From positions 1 through 64,000 of the forward strand of contig NZ_JADPVH010000001.1 of NCBI RefSeq assembly GCF_026932795.1: a stretch of 64,000 nt of DNA. The letters are read 5' to 3'. This document shows positions 41,881 to 50,863 of this stretch, piece by piece. The stretch comes from Paenarthrobacter sp. Z7-10 (GTDB lineage Bacteria; Actinomycetota; Actinomycetes; Actinomycetales; Micrococcaceae). A model generated the notes under the pieces. That model saw only the letters and a program-made list of their open reading frames with translations. It did no database searches and was not told where the DNA came from. Numbering within the stretch: the stretch's first letter is position 1; every line of letters begins with the position of its first letter. The position numbers and the translations under genes were made by a program.

Positions 41881-42186
41881 ATGACAACGGCCTTCGACGT
41901 CGGCCCCAGTATCGATCCGGTCGATATGGGCCAGGAGCTGTTAGAAACGTCCTCCGAGGATTTGCTCGATCTGTCCGACCGCCTCTTCCGCAAACTCGAC
42001 ACCGCCGACCCCGCGCTGGAGGTCTGGGATCAATATGACGCCTTGACGGCGGAATTGGAGCGCCGGGCGGGCAAGGATGCCTCAACGGACAACCCCGCGG
42101 GAGTGGCCAGGGGTGCCGGAGATGGCGATGCTCCGGAAGCGGACGTGGCCGGTGGCCCGGAACAGGCTCTCAACCCCGAGACCTAG
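41881..42186 (+). CDS. small acidic hypothetical protein
   Basis: 101 aa, soluble and acidic. An amphipathic helical region (about 12-65: LLETSSEDLLDLSDRLFRKL, DQYDALTAELERR) is followed by a Gly/Ala/Asp-rich disordered tail. No family recognised. The frame is open from 41770, but the ATG at 41881 begins the helical part and is preferred. It lies 248 bp after the ANTAR gene on the same strand. Confidence 0.5.
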   Translation: MTTAFDVGPSIDPVDMGQELLETSSEDLLDLSDRLFRKLDTADPALEVWDQYDALTAELERRAGKDASTDNPAGVARGAGDGDAPEADVAGGPEQALNPET

Positions 42187-42273
42187 GATCTGCGGCTCAA
42201 AGCCCGTTCCCCCAGCGGGTGGCAATGGCGCGGCGCCGCTCCGGCTCAGACTGTGCTGGTCAGCAGGTGCTGG

Positions 42274-42903
42274 TCAGACAGTGCTGGCGGCGAAGTCGTA
42301 GTCGAGTCGAGGCAGCCGGGGGTGCCACGCGTTCTCCCCGGGCTTGCCGATATTGACCACCATAAAGGTCCTGCGGTTTCTGCCCTGATGGAATTGAGCA
42401 TCGATTCCGGCGGCATCGAAACCACCCATCGGGCCGGCGGCCAGTCCGACCGCCCGAACCGCCATGACAAAGTAGGCGGCCTGCATGTGAGCGTTATTGT
42501 TACCCATCACTGCGCGCAGTTCATCGTTGCCATCGAACATTGCCTTGCGCTCGGCGGCGTGCGGAAAGAAGGTAGGAAACTGCTCGTGCCAGTCGCCATC
42601 GAAACTCAGCACAGCCACCAACGGTGCGGCGGCCGTCTTGGCTTTGTTTCCCTCCGCCATGTGGAACAGCAGCCGTTCCCGAGCCTCGGGGGAGGTGACC
42701 CAGGTGATGCGCAAGGGCTGGATGTTCATGGCGGTCGGGCCCATTTTGGTCAATTCGTAAATGGCGCGCATCTGCTCCTGCGTCACCGGTTCGTCCGTGA
42801 AGGTATTGGCGCTGCGGGCTTCGAGGAAGAGAGTGTCGACGGCGCCGGGGTCCAGGACCAGCTCATCGGTCAGGTTCGATTCCGGGGCGCTTTCGATGCT
42901 CAC
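42274..42903 (-). CDS. RutE-like malonic semialdehyde reductase / nitroreductase family protein
   Basis: 209 aa. FMN-dependent nitroreductase fold of the HadB/RutE clade: FLEARSANTFTDEPVTQEQM, MGPTAMNIQPLRITWVTSPE, QAAYFVMAVRAVGLAAGPMG, FMVVNIGKPGENAWHPRLPR. RutE reduces malonic semialdehyde to 3-hydroxypropionate in pyrimidine degradation, but no other rut gene is in the window, so a detoxifying role is equally possible. GTG start with AGGAC upstream. Confidence 0.85.
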   Translation of the reverse strand: MSIESAPESNLTDELVLDPGAVDTLFLEARSANTFTDEPVTQEQMRAIYELTKMGPTAMNIQPLRITWVTSPEARERLLFHMAEGNKAKTAAAPLVAVLSFDGDWHEQFPTFFPHAAERKAMFDGNDELRAVMGNNNAHMQAAYFVMAVRAVGLAAGPMGGFDAAGIDAQFHQGRNRRTFMVVNIGKPGENAWHPRLPRLDYDFAASTV

Positions 42904-43052
42904 GTGGTGTCCTTAGGATGCAGGTTTGAAGTTTCCCCCGCCGCTTTGCCCAGATCAGCGGCAAACCAGCGCTCTATTCCTGCGAACGCGGGCCAGCGCT
43001 GCATCCATCCCGTCCCGGGTGTGATTGCGCCCACGTTACTCTCGCAGCGTCG

Positions 43053-44039
43053 TCAGCTGCAGCTGCCGCGGACAATCAGCTGGCAGGGAAACTCCAGCCG
43101 ACGCGCCGGCAGCCCCGGGGACGCAATCCGCTGCAGCAGCATTCTTGTTCCGGCCCTGGCCATCTCCCGGCTGGGTTGGCGCACCGTGGTCAAATCGAAG
43201 GACTGCCAGGACGCCATTTCGACGTCGTCGTATCCAACGATCCAGCACCCGTCGCCGCCGGCATCCCGGTGGGCCCGGAGAGCGTCAATGGCGCCGAAGG
43301 CCATGTAGTCATTGGCACAGAAAACAGCATCGGGGCAGCCGGGTCCGGCGAGCAGGCCCCGCATGATTTCCGCACCGACGTCGTGCGAAAAATTGCCGGG
43401 AAATCTGAATCGGTCCGGAACCGGATGTCCCTGCTCCGCCATCCGCAGCAGAAAGCCGGCCTCGCGGTCCCGCGAGGTGCTGGCCGCCGGTGTCCCGCCG
43501 ATGAAAGCCGGGCGAAATTTTCCGTTCTGAACCAGGAAATCAGCCACCGCGGCGCCACCGGCCAGGTTGCTGCTGGTCACCTGATCGCAGTCCAGGCCAT
43601 CCACCATGCGGTTTATCAGTACAATCGGGCTTTGCCGCTGGACTGCAGCCTGCAGTTCGAGCGAGTCTTCGGTTGCCGTGGTGAAAATGACTCCATCCAC
43701 TGCATGCTCGCGGATGGCTTTGAGGGCATCGGAGTGGCTGCCGCCGCCCGCATTCCAGATCACGGCGCGGTAACCGGCTGCATCGAGTTCGCGGGTCAGC
43801 TCGTCCAGGACCTCCGGATAAAAAGGATTCGTCAGGTCCGCGACGACGACTCCTACGGTGTTGGTCCGGCGGGTTTTCATGGCCTGCGCGCCGGCGTGTG
43901 GAACATATCCGAGGGTTGCCATCGCGGCGTGGACTTTGGCCGCCGTCGCCGCCGACAACTTTGATGACGAAGAGATGGCACGGGAGACTGTCGCCTGCGA
44001 CACCCCGGCCAGTTCTGCCACGTCCCTGCTGGTGACCAC
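43053..44039 (-). CDS. LacI-family regulator of the hisD-like catabolic operon
   Basis: 328 aa. HTH at the very N-terminus (TSRDVAELAGVSQATVSRAI), hinge helix, and a sugar-type ligand domain (VGVVVADLTNPFYPEVLDEL, VDGVIFTTATED, AFIGGTPAASTSRDREAGF, VFCANDYMAFGAIDALR, IVGYDDVEMASW). GTG start with GGGAGAAAGGA upstream. It is divergent from the hisD-like gene. The perfect palindrome TGTATACGTATACA at 44089-44102 between them is the likely operator. The ligand domain does not reveal whether the inducer is a sugar. Confidence 0.92.
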   Translation of the reverse strand: MVTSRDVAELAGVSQATVSRAISSSSKLSAATAAKVHAAMATLGYVPHAGAQAMKTRRTNTVGVVVADLTNPFYPEVLDELTRELDAAGYRAVIWNAGGGSHSDALKAIREHAVDGVIFTTATEDSLELQAAVQRQSPIVLINRMVDGLDCDQVTSSNLAGGAAVADFLVQNGKFRPAFIGGTPAASTSRDREAGFLLRMAEQGHPVPDRFRFPGNFSHDVGAEIMRGLLAGPGCPDAVFCANDYMAFGAIDALRAHRDAGGDGCWIVGYDDVEMASWQSFDLTTVRQPSREMARAGTRMLLQRIASPGLPARRLEFPCQLIVRGSCS

Positions 44040-44074
44040 GGCCGCTGTCCTTTCTCCCGGAAACGTTCGACGTC

Positions 44075-44102
44075 TTGCCGGTTAGCAATGTATACGTATA
44101 CA
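44075..44102 (+). promoter_or_regulatory. promoter with overlapping LacI operator
   Basis: A -35-like TTGCCG (44075-44080), 16-bp spacer and -10-like TATACA (44097-44102) overlap the perfect 14-bp palindrome TGTATACGTATACA (44089-44102), whose central CG is typical of LacI-family sites. Repressor bound here would occlude the -10 element of the operon starting at 44200. Confidence 0.7.
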
Positions 44103-44199
44103 GTAAGCGATTAATTACGTCCGGACCGGAAGTGAGCGGCTTGCCCGTTCCTTCCGAGACGCCCGGCGGATCGAACCCTGATGAAATTGGAAGGCAGCC

Positions 44200-45552
44200 A
44201 TGCCCACCGCAGCAACCATCGGTTCCACCGTTCCCTCCAAGTGGCTTAAATCGCCGGTCGGGGACAGCGCTGCCCGGGGCAGCACGCCGGAAGTGCGGGC
44301 CACGGTGGAGGCCGTGATCGCGGATATCCGGGCCCGGGGCGACGCGGCGGTGCGCGAGTACTCCGAAAAATTCGACAAGCATGCGCCGGAGTCATTCCTG
44401 TTGACCCAACAGCAGCTGGACGACATTCTGGCACGGGTGCCGCGGCAGGTGATCGAGGACATCAAGTTCGTTCAGGAACAGGTGCGCAGGATGGCGCAAA
44501 AGCAGCTCGAATCCCTTTCCGACTTCGAAATCGAAACGCTGCCCGGTGTCCTGCTGGGTCAAAAGAACATCCCGGTCCAAGCCGCGGGCGCCTACGTGCC
44601 GGGCGGGAAATACCCGCTGCTGGCCAGCGCCCACATGACCATCATCACCGCGAAAGTTGCCGGCGTGGCGCGGGTCGCGGCGTGCACTCCGCTGATCCAG
44701 GGTGAGGTGCCGGACGCCACCATTGCCGCGATGCACCTGGCCGGGGCGGACGAAATATATCTTTTGGGCGGGATTCAGGCGGTCGCGGCCATGGCGGTTG
44801 GCACCGAGACCATCGCACCGGTCAACATGCTGACCGGCCCCGGGAACGCGTTCGTGGCCGAGGCCAAGCGGCAGCTTTTCGGGGAGGTCGGGATCGACCT
44901 GTTCGCTGGCCCCACGGAGGTTCTCATCGTTGCCGATGAATACGCCGATCCGTTCATTGTGGCCGTGGACTTGCTCTCGCAGGCTGAGCACGGCCCGGAT
45001 TCCCCCGCGGTGCTCATCACCACCAGCGAGGGCCTGGGGCGCCGGGTTCTGGAGCATGTTGAAACGCTGCTGGTGGACATGCCGACCAGAGACTACGCCG
45101 GGCCGGCCTGGCGGGACTGGGGCGCGGTCCAGGTTGTCCAAAACCTCGATGACGCCTACGCCCTCGCGGACGAGTACGCCTACGAGCACGTCCAGATCCT
45201 GACGCAGAACCCGCGCGAGGCGCTGGAGCGGATGACGCATTATGGTGCGCTGTTCCTGGGCGAGGGAACCTGCGTCTCCTACGGGGATAAAGTGATCGGA
45301 ACCAACCACGTTCTGCCCACCCGGGGTGCGGCCCGCTACACGGGGGGCCTGTGGGTGGGAAAGTACCTGCGGACCGTCACGTACCAGGAGGTTACCAGCA
45401 CGGAATCCAGCGCCTTCCTTGGGGAGCTGTGCGGACGGGCGGCCCGGGTGGAACGCTTTGAAGGCCACGCGCGCTCAGGGGACGTGCGGGCAGCGAAGTA
45501 CCGGCGCACCGGCGTGCCGTGGTCGACGCACGAATTCGGGAACGAGGACTAG
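44200..45552 (+). CDS. histidinol-dehydrogenase-family alcohol dehydrogenase (HpsN-like), catabolic
   Basis: 450 aa, HisD fold. Conserved catalytic set: zinc ligands in LLSQAEHGPDS (Gln, His), acid/base pair in AYEHVQILTQ (Glu-His), Asp in YGDKVIGTNHVLPT and the C-terminal His in FEGHARSGDVR, so it should perform a two-step NAD-linked oxidation of a primary alcohol to a carboxylate. There are no histidine-biosynthesis genes nearby, while a LacI repressor, SDR, carboxylate transporter and amidase are. The ARYTGGLWVGKYLRTVTYQE segment, as far as I recall, fits the sulfopropanediol 3-dehydrogenase (HpsN) branch better than true HisD. Substrate unproven. The ATG follows GGAAGG. Confidence 0.85.
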   Translation: MPTAATIGSTVPSKWLKSPVGDSAARGSTPEVRATVEAVIADIRARGDAAVREYSEKFDKHAPESFLLTQQQLDDILARVPRQVIEDIKFVQEQVRRMAQKQLESLSDFEIETLPGVLLGQKNIPVQAAGAYVPGGKYPLLASAHMTIITAKVAGVARVAACTPLIQGEVPDATIAAMHLAGADEIYLLGGIQAVAAMAVGTETIAPVNMLTGPGNAFVAEAKRQLFGEVGIDLFAGPTEVLIVADEYADPFIVAVDLLSQAEHGPDSPAVLITTSEGLGRRVLEHVETLLVDMPTRDYAGPAWRDWGAVQVVQNLDDAYALADEYAYEHVQILTQNPREALERMTHYGALFLGEGTCVSYGDKVIGTNHVLPTRGAARYTGGLWVGKYLRTVTYQEVTSTESSAFLGELCGRAARVERFEGHARSGDVRAAKYRRTGVPWSTHEFGNED

Positions 45553-45559
45553 GGCAACC

Positions 45560-46306
45560 GTGGTCAATTTCGGTCTCGATGGAAAACAGATCCTTGTCAC
45601 AGGCGCGGGCCGCGGGCTTGGCCGTGCCATTGCCGATGCCCTGACCGGCCTGGGTGCGACCGTCTACGGTACGAGCCGGACGGCGGCCGGCGCCCAGGCC
45701 ATTGCAGAACGGCTGGGAACTCCGGCGCAGGTCCTCGACGTGGCCGAAACCGCTTCCCTGGCCACCTTCGTTGACGAGCTGGATCAGACCAGCGGCGGCA
45801 TCGACATGCTGGTGAACAACGCCGGCATCAACATTCCCAAACCTGCCACCACGCTGACCGAAAACGACTGGGACAGCGTGTTCGGCACCAACCTCAAGGG
45901 ACCCTTCTTCCTCTCCACCGCCCTGGCCCGCAGCTGGCTGACCAGCGGCAGGCGCGGAGCCATCGTGAACATCGCCTCGCAGGCGGGCATGGTGGCCATC
46001 GAAGACCGCGCAGCCTACGGCACCAGCAAGGCCGGATTAATCCATCTAACCAAAAGCCTGGCACTGGAATGGGCCGCTGCGGGCATCCGGGTCAACGCCG
46101 TTGCCCCAACTTTTGTGCGGACGGAACTGACCGAATCCACTTTGAGCCAACCTGGCCGGGCGGCCGAACTGCTGGACCGGATTCCGCTGGGCCGCTTCGG
46201 GGAACCCGAGGACATTGTCGGCGCCGTGGCATTCCTGCTCGGCGACGCCGCCGCGCTGATCACCGGCCATACCTTGACCATCGACGGCGGCTACACCATT
46301 CACTGA
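45560..46306 (+). CDS. SDR-family dehydrogenase of the same operon
   Basis: 248 aa. Classical SDR: TGAGRGLGRAIADAL, NNAGIN, IVNIASQAG (catalytic Ser), YGTSKAGLIHLTKSL (Tyr-x3-Lys), C-terminal GHTLTIDGGYTIH. GTG start at 45560, seven bp behind the hisD-like stop. Probably oxidises or reduces a secondary hydroxyl of the pathway intermediate, possibly to interconvert enantiomers before the HisD-like step (inference). Confidence 0.87.
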   Translation: MVNFGLDGKQILVTGAGRGLGRAIADALTGLGATVYGTSRTAAGAQAIAERLGTPAQVLDVAETASLATFVDELDQTSGGIDMLVNNAGINIPKPATTLTENDWDSVFGTNLKGPFFLSTALARSWLTSGRRGAIVNIASQAGMVAIEDRAAYGTSKAGLIHLTKSLALEWAAAGIRVNAVAPTFVRTELTESTLSQPGRAAELLDRIPLGRFGEPEDIVGAVAFLLGDAAALITGHTLTIDGGYTIH

Positions 46307-46350
46307 TAGTAATCGGGGACGCCCGTCCCCGATCCAACCCGAGGACCCAG

Positions 46351-47796
46351 ATGCCACTCACCCCAAAACCGGCAGCAGCGGGCGTTCCCGCCGCCGGCAC
46401 GCAGCGGAAAACCCTGATCCAGAAATTCACCGATCTGTGCGTGCGCTACGTCGAACGCTTCATGCCGGACCCGTTCCTGTTTGCCGTCATCCTCATCCTG
46501 CTCGTGGTGGTCATGATCCTGCTGTGGGTCCCGAATGCGTCAGGCACAGGGATTCTGACGAGCTGGTACCAGGGCGTTTGGGGAACCAATAACATCTTCA
46601 CCTTCGCCCTGCAGATGGTGCTCATCCTGGTCAGCGGCTACACCCTGGCCGAAGCTCCGGCCGTGAAAAAGGGGCTTATCTGGCTCGCGTCCAAACCGCG
46701 GAACCAGGTCGAGGGTGCGCTGATGTGCTTCGGCGCCGCCGCCGTCGCCAACGTGCTCAATTGGGGTCTTGGCCTGGTGGTCGGTGCTCTGCTGGGCCGA
46801 CGGATTTTCGCCCGGCTTTCCAACGCCAACTTCGGTTACATGGTGGCGGCCGGGTACATGGGCTACATGCTGTGGACCAATGGGCTCTCCAGCTCCATCG
46901 CTTTGGCCAACACCGATCCGAGCAGCAAACTCAACGTAATCTACACGCTGACACATCAACTGGTTCCGCTGAACCTGACCATTCTCCAGCCCTACAGCTA
47001 CGTCACGGTGCTGGTAGCAGTGGTGGCGCTGGCCCTGCTGATCTGGAAAATGGCCCCCCAGCAGACCGACGACGTCGACCGGGAGGCGCTGCTCGCCGCC
47101 GAGTCGACGGTGCCGGCGGTGCCGGTGCCGGTCAAGGGCGTCCGCCGGACCTTCGCCGAACGTCTGGAGGGGCTGTGGATCCTCAACGTCCTGCTGTTCC
47201 TGGCCGGTGCCACCTATTTCGTCATCAGTGGATTTGCACTGAATATTTCCTCCATGGTGATGCTGTTCACCATCCTCGCCGCACTGCTGCACGGCACACC
47301 CATCCGCTTCATCCGCGCCTTCACCGAAGCCGCCAAGACGTGCGGGCCGCTGCTGCTGCAGTATCCGCTGTACGGCGGGATCGTCGGACTTCTCGCCTAC
47401 GCCCCCGACTCGCACAGCAAACCCCTGCAGACGGTGATTTCGGCAGCCATTGTGGCTGGAGCCAGCGTTGCAACTCTTCCCTTCCTGAACTTCCTCGGCT
47501 CCATCGTCATCTCGCTTTTCGTTCCTTCCGGCGGCGGACACTGGGGCGTGCAGGGACCGATCGCGGTCGCGGCCGCACAGCAGCTGGGCCAGACCTCGCC
47601 GGAGTACCTGGGCAAGATCTCCATGTCCGTGGCCGCCGGGGAAGCCGTGGCCAACATGATCCAGCCGTTCTGGCTGCTTCCCGTGCTGGCCATTGCCAAA
47701 CTCAGCGTCCGCAAGGTGATGGGCTACACGGTGGCCGCTTTCCTGGTGGGCTTCGTGATATTCGGCGTGGCGATGCTGATCGCACCGCATGTCTGA
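46351..47796 (+). CDS. AtoE-like short-chain carboxylate transporter
   Basis: 481 aa, about 12 TM helices. Family markers of the short-chain fatty acid transporter group: FTDLCVRYVERFMPDPFLFA, LTSWYQGVWGTNNIFTFALQ, ALMCFGAAAVANVLNWGLGL, VIVPSGGGHWGVQGPI-like FVPSGGGHWGVQGPIAVAAA, and MSVAAGEAVANMIQPFWLLP. It imports small monocarboxylates such as acetoacetate or butyrate in relatives. Here the substrate is presumably the hydroxy-acid, sulfonate or amide handled by the operon. The ATG at 46351 follows GAGGA. The end overlaps the amidase start by 8 bp. Confidence 0.9.
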   Translation: MPLTPKPAAAGVPAAGTQRKTLIQKFTDLCVRYVERFMPDPFLFAVILILLVVVMILLWVPNASGTGILTSWYQGVWGTNNIFTFALQMVLILVSGYTLAEAPAVKKGLIWLASKPRNQVEGALMCFGAAAVANVLNWGLGLVVGALLGRRIFARLSNANFGYMVAAGYMGYMLWTNGLSSSIALANTDPSSKLNVIYTLTHQLVPLNLTILQPYSYVTVLVAVVALALLIWKMAPQQTDDVDREALLAAESTVPAVPVPVKGVRRTFAERLEGLWILNVLLFLAGATYFVISGFALNISSMVMLFTILAALLHGTPIRFIRAFTEAAKTCGPLLLQYPLYGGIVGLLAYAPDSHSKPLQTVISAAIVAGASVATLPFLNFLGSIVISLFVPSGGGHWGVQGPIAVAAAQQLGQTSPEYLGKISMSVAAGEAVANMIQPFWLLPVLAIAKLSVRKVMGYTVAAFLVGFVIFGVAMLIAPHV

Positions 47797-49234
47797 CCCG
47801 CAAACTCCTCCCGGGGCGCCGCCGTCCACGGAGGATTCCCCCGGGCTGGCCATTCTGGCCGCAGTCGCTGCGGGCAGATCCAGCGTCGCCGAGGTGGCCG
47901 AGAGTCGGCTGCAGGACATCCGCAGCAAGGACGCTCAGATCCACGCCTTCGTCCACCTGGACCCCGAGGCCGTCCGGGCCGCAGCATCGGAACAGGACAA
48001 TATGGGAGGCGCAGCGGCGAATCGGCCGCTGCATGGGCTGCCCATCGGCATCAAGGATCTGATGGACACGGCGGATCTGCCCACCGAATACGGGTCGCCG
48101 CTGCACACCGGGCATCGGCCGGACTCCGATGCCGCCGTCGTGCGAAGTCTGCGCGAAGCGGGTGCGCTGATTATGGGCAAAACCGTCACCACCGAATTTG
48201 CGTTGTTCCACCCGGGCCCGACACGTAATCCAGAAGACCTGCAGCGAACCCCCGGTGGATCATCCAGCGGCTCGGCTGCGGCGGTCAGTGCGGGCATGCT
48301 GCCGGTTGCTCTCGGCACCCAGACCGCCGGCTCAATCACCCGCCCGGCCTCGTTCTGCGGAATCGTCGGCTTCAAGCCAACGTTTGGCAGCATCGACCGA
48401 GACGGCGTCCTGCTGGTCAGTGAGACGCTGGACACGGTGGGCATCCTGGCACGCAGCGTGTCCGACGTTTCGGCCGTGTTCGCGGTTATCCGGTCCGATC
48501 CGCCGAACCACGCCGCCGTGCCCTACGGCGGCGGACGTCCCGGCGTGCCGGACGACGTGGACCGCGCTGAAGCGCCGCCGACGACGACGACGGCGGCACG
48601 GGCGCCGGCGCGGAACGGCACGCGGCTGCGGCTCGGGTTCGCGCGGACGGCGGAGTGGATGCAAGCGGAGGACTCGACCCGGGCAGCGATCGAGGACTAC
48701 GTGCAAGAACTACGGGCGGCGGCTGGAGACGGCGGTGGGATCGATGTAGTCGACGTTCTCCTGCCCGCGGCCTTCGACGGGTTGACGGCGGCGCAGATCA
48801 CCGTAATGGAGTTTGAGGCCAGCCGGAACCTGCGCGAACGCTGCGCGGAAGACCCGTCGCTGGTCAGCAACCGGCTGGCTGAGCTGCTTGAGCGTGGTGC
48901 CGGGATTAGTGCGGAGGAGTACGGCAGCGCCCTGGAGCTTGCCCAGGCCTGCCGCCGGCAGTTGCCCACCCTCTTTGCCGACATCGACGCCCTGTTGGTT
49001 CCCGCCGTGCGCGGTGAGGCCCCGCTGTTCGAGGACGGAACGGGGGATCCCTTGTTCGCGCGCTGCTGGACCCTGCTGCACTGTCCCACGATTTCACTGC
49101 CGCTGCTGACCGGTCCGTCCGGGCTGCCGATTGGGCTCCAGCTGGTGGCTGACCTGAATGACGACGACCGCCTGCTGGCGGTCGCCGGCACCCTGATGGA
49201 CCGTCGTCGTCCTACTCCACGCCGCGGATCCTGA
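47789..49234 (+). CDS. amidase (amidase-signature family)
   Basis: 481 aa. Ser-cisSer-Lys machinery: Lys in LPIGIKDLMDTADL, the Gly/Ser-rich signature TPGGSSSGSAAAVSAGMLPV and nucleophile in GTQTAGSITRPASFCGIVGF. The C-terminal region has LLHCPTISLPLL and GLPIGLQLVA. A low-complexity Thr/Arg/Ala insert (about residues 255-275) is unusual. It hydrolyses an amide to acid and ammonia and is translationally coupled to the transporter (8-bp overlap). Its 3' end overlaps the convergent MFS gene by 23 bp. Confidence 0.9.
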   Translation: MSDPQTPPGAPPSTEDSPGLAILAAVAAGRSSVAEVAESRLQDIRSKDAQIHAFVHLDPEAVRAAASEQDNMGGAAANRPLHGLPIGIKDLMDTADLPTEYGSPLHTGHRPDSDAAVVRSLREAGALIMGKTVTTEFALFHPGPTRNPEDLQRTPGGSSSGSAAAVSAGMLPVALGTQTAGSITRPASFCGIVGFKPTFGSIDRDGVLLVSETLDTVGILARSVSDVSAVFAVIRSDPPNHAAVPYGGGRPGVPDDVDRAEAPPTTTTAARAPARNGTRLRLGFARTAEWMQAEDSTRAAIEDYVQELRAAAGDGGGIDVVDVLLPAAFDGLTAAQITVMEFEASRNLRERCAEDPSLVSNRLAELLERGAGISAEEYGSALELAQACRRQLPTLFADIDALLVPAVRGEAPLFEDGTGDPLFARCWTLLHCPTISLPLLTGPSGLPIGLQLVADLNDDDRLLAVAGTLMDRRRPTPRRGS

Positions 49235-50558
49235 CGACGAAAACCGCACCCAAAAGGCCGATGACGGCGGCCACTACGTAGAGAGTGACGTAACCGCCGA
49301 GGAACTGCACGAGCGGAAAGGCGACCAGCGGCGCCAGCACCTGGGGAAGCGAATTGGCGATGTTGATGACGCCGAGGTCGCGGCCACGGCTGACCGCGGA
49401 CGGCAGGACTTGGGTGAGCAAGGCGAAATCCACGGCGAGATAGGCGCCGTAACCGATGCCGAGCACTGCCGCTCCCACCATCGCACCGGTCCAGGTGGGC
49501 AGAAATGCCAGGATGAGCGAAGCCAACGCAATAATGGCCGATGATCCCATCACGAACGGCTTGCGCTTGGCCGTCCGGTCCGACCACAGTCCGCCGAGAA
49601 CGGCGGTGATGAGTGTGGTGCAGGCGTAAATGCCGGTCAGAATGAAGACGCCTGTATTGGCGTCGGAGTAATGGACTTTGTCCTGGAGGAAGTAGAGCAG
49701 GTACAGCGTGACCATGTGGTTGCCGAGGTTGACCAGGAACCGGGTCAGCCACGCCCATCCGTAATCTGGATAGCGTCGTGGCGAAACCCAGAAGCCGCGC
49801 AGGAACGAACTCCAGCTCCAGGGCGGGCGCTGGAACGGAAACAGGCGATCTTCGCGGGCACCGAAGAGGTACATCAGCACACCGAGCAGCAGCGCGGCGG
49901 CACATACGGCGTAGCCGAGGGCAAAATTCCCTCCCACGGCGGACGCAACGCCCGCGCCGCCCACAATCCCGAGCACGGTTCCCATCGACGCCAATCCACC
50001 GACATTGCCGCGCTGCTGAACCGGGACCCGGTCCGGGACGGCGGCGGTGATGGCGGCGAGGGCGCCATTGCATCCCAGCTGAACGACGGACCACAGGGCC
50101 GCCATGGCGGCCGCGCCCGGCGCTCCGGCCAGGCCGAGCAACGCGAAGGTGCCCAGCAAGGCGCCGATCAGCACCCAGGGCACGCGCCGGCCAAAGCGGG
50201 AGGTCGTGCGGTCCGAGAAGGCGCCGAACAATGGATTGGCGACAAGGGACACGGCGGCTCCGCAGCCCGTGACCAGCGCCAGAATTGCTTCCTTGTTCTG
50301 GGCATCCATAGCCTCGGCCTGGTTGCCCAGCAGGACTTGGATCGGTCCGAAGAACGCCACATTAATGCCGACATTGACCAGCACCACCGAGGTGATCCAG
50401 CGCGGGCCGACCCGGACGGCGGGTTCGGTGAAGGCATCCACGGGCGTGTCGTTGGCGTCGGTCCGCGCGGCAGGCGGGCCACCGGACTTTCCGCCGGGCA
50501 TGTTTCCCGCTGGCCCGTATCCCGACATGTGCCCTGACATGGCAGCCTTCCCGTGCAT
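49212..50558 (-). CDS. MFS transporter, GPH-like sugar permease type
   Basis: 448 aa, 12 TM helices. Motifs NPLFGAFSDRTTSRFGRRVP (loop 2-3) and GGLWSDRTAKRKPFVMGSSA (loop 8-9) plus QLGCNGALAAITAAVPDRVP resemble sugar-cation symporter (GPH/SUC-like) MFS members. A 45-residue Gly/Met/Ser-rich N-terminal tail precedes helix 1, so the start may be later than the codon at 50558. Convergent with the amidase gene; substrate unknown. Confidence 0.85.
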   Translation of the reverse strand: MHGKAAMSGHMSGYGPAGNMPGGKSGGPPAARTDANDTPVDAFTEPAVRVGPRWITSVVLVNVGINVAFFGPIQVLLGNQAEAMDAQNKEAILALVTGCGAAVSLVANPLFGAFSDRTTSRFGRRVPWVLIGALLGTFALLGLAGAPGAAAMAALWSVVQLGCNGALAAITAAVPDRVPVQQRGNVGGLASMGTVLGIVGGAGVASAVGGNFALGYAVCAAALLLGVLMYLFGAREDRLFPFQRPPWSWSSFLRGFWVSPRRYPDYGWAWLTRFLVNLGNHMVTLYLLYFLQDKVHYSDANTGVFILTGIYACTTLITAVLGGLWSDRTAKRKPFVMGSSAIIALASLILAFLPTWTGAMVGAAVLGIGYGAYLAVDFALLTQVLPSAVSRGRDLGVINIANSLPQVLAPLVAFPLVQFLGGYVTLYVVAAVIGLLGAVFVVRIRGVE

Positions 50559-50738
50559 CCCGGCTGCGAGCGCCCGAGCCGGCTGCGGCTATTCTGGCAT
50601 CAGCATACCGGGATGACGGGCTGAAATACCGGCAAATGCTGCCGCGGGAATTTTTCGGCTCCCCGCTGTTGCTTCCAGTTGAGGTACGGATCACCCCGGG
50701 GGATCAATATTTGCTGATCCCGGACAGGAAATACCCCA

Positions 50739-50760
50739 TATACTTGTTTCACTAAAGCAA
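50739..50760 (+). promoter_or_regulatory. TATACT -10-like element with overlapping imperfect palindrome
   Basis: TATACT (50739-50744) is followed at 50744-50760 by TTGTTTCACTAAAGCAA, an interrupted inverted repeat (TTGyTT n5 AArCAA) of the type bound by MarR-family repressors, about 105-120 bp before the MFS gene at 50864. A second hairpin, CCGGGGGATCA / TGATCCCGG (50696-50723), lies just upstream. No MarR gene adjoins. The 305-bp gap 50559-50863 shows nothing else. Confidence 0.4.
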
Positions 50761-50863
50761 CTAACCGCAGGGACCTGCCCCAGCCCGGCCATTACAAATT
50801 CCGGTACCCCGCACCGCCTTTCCGGCACAAGAACATAGCCTTCCCCGACCTCTCGGAGCCACC

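Noticed and set aside
44200-45552. Annotation as histidine-biosynthesis hisD
   Set aside because: No other his gene is nearby; LacI control, SDR, carboxylate transporter and amidase point to a catabolic relative.
46069-46350. 94-codon N-terminal extension of the AtoE-like transporter
   Set aside because: It lies inside the SDR gene in another frame; the ATG at 46351 has GAGGA and starts at the family homology.
46540-47928. 462-codon leftward frame opposite the AtoE-like transporter
   Set aside because: Same antisense effect; the transporter and amidase on the + strand have full family motifs and start sites.
48697-50094. 465-codon leftward frame across the amidase/MFS junction
   Set aside because: Arg/Ser/Pro-rich shadow in the wrong frame of the MFS gene; both true genes are well supported.
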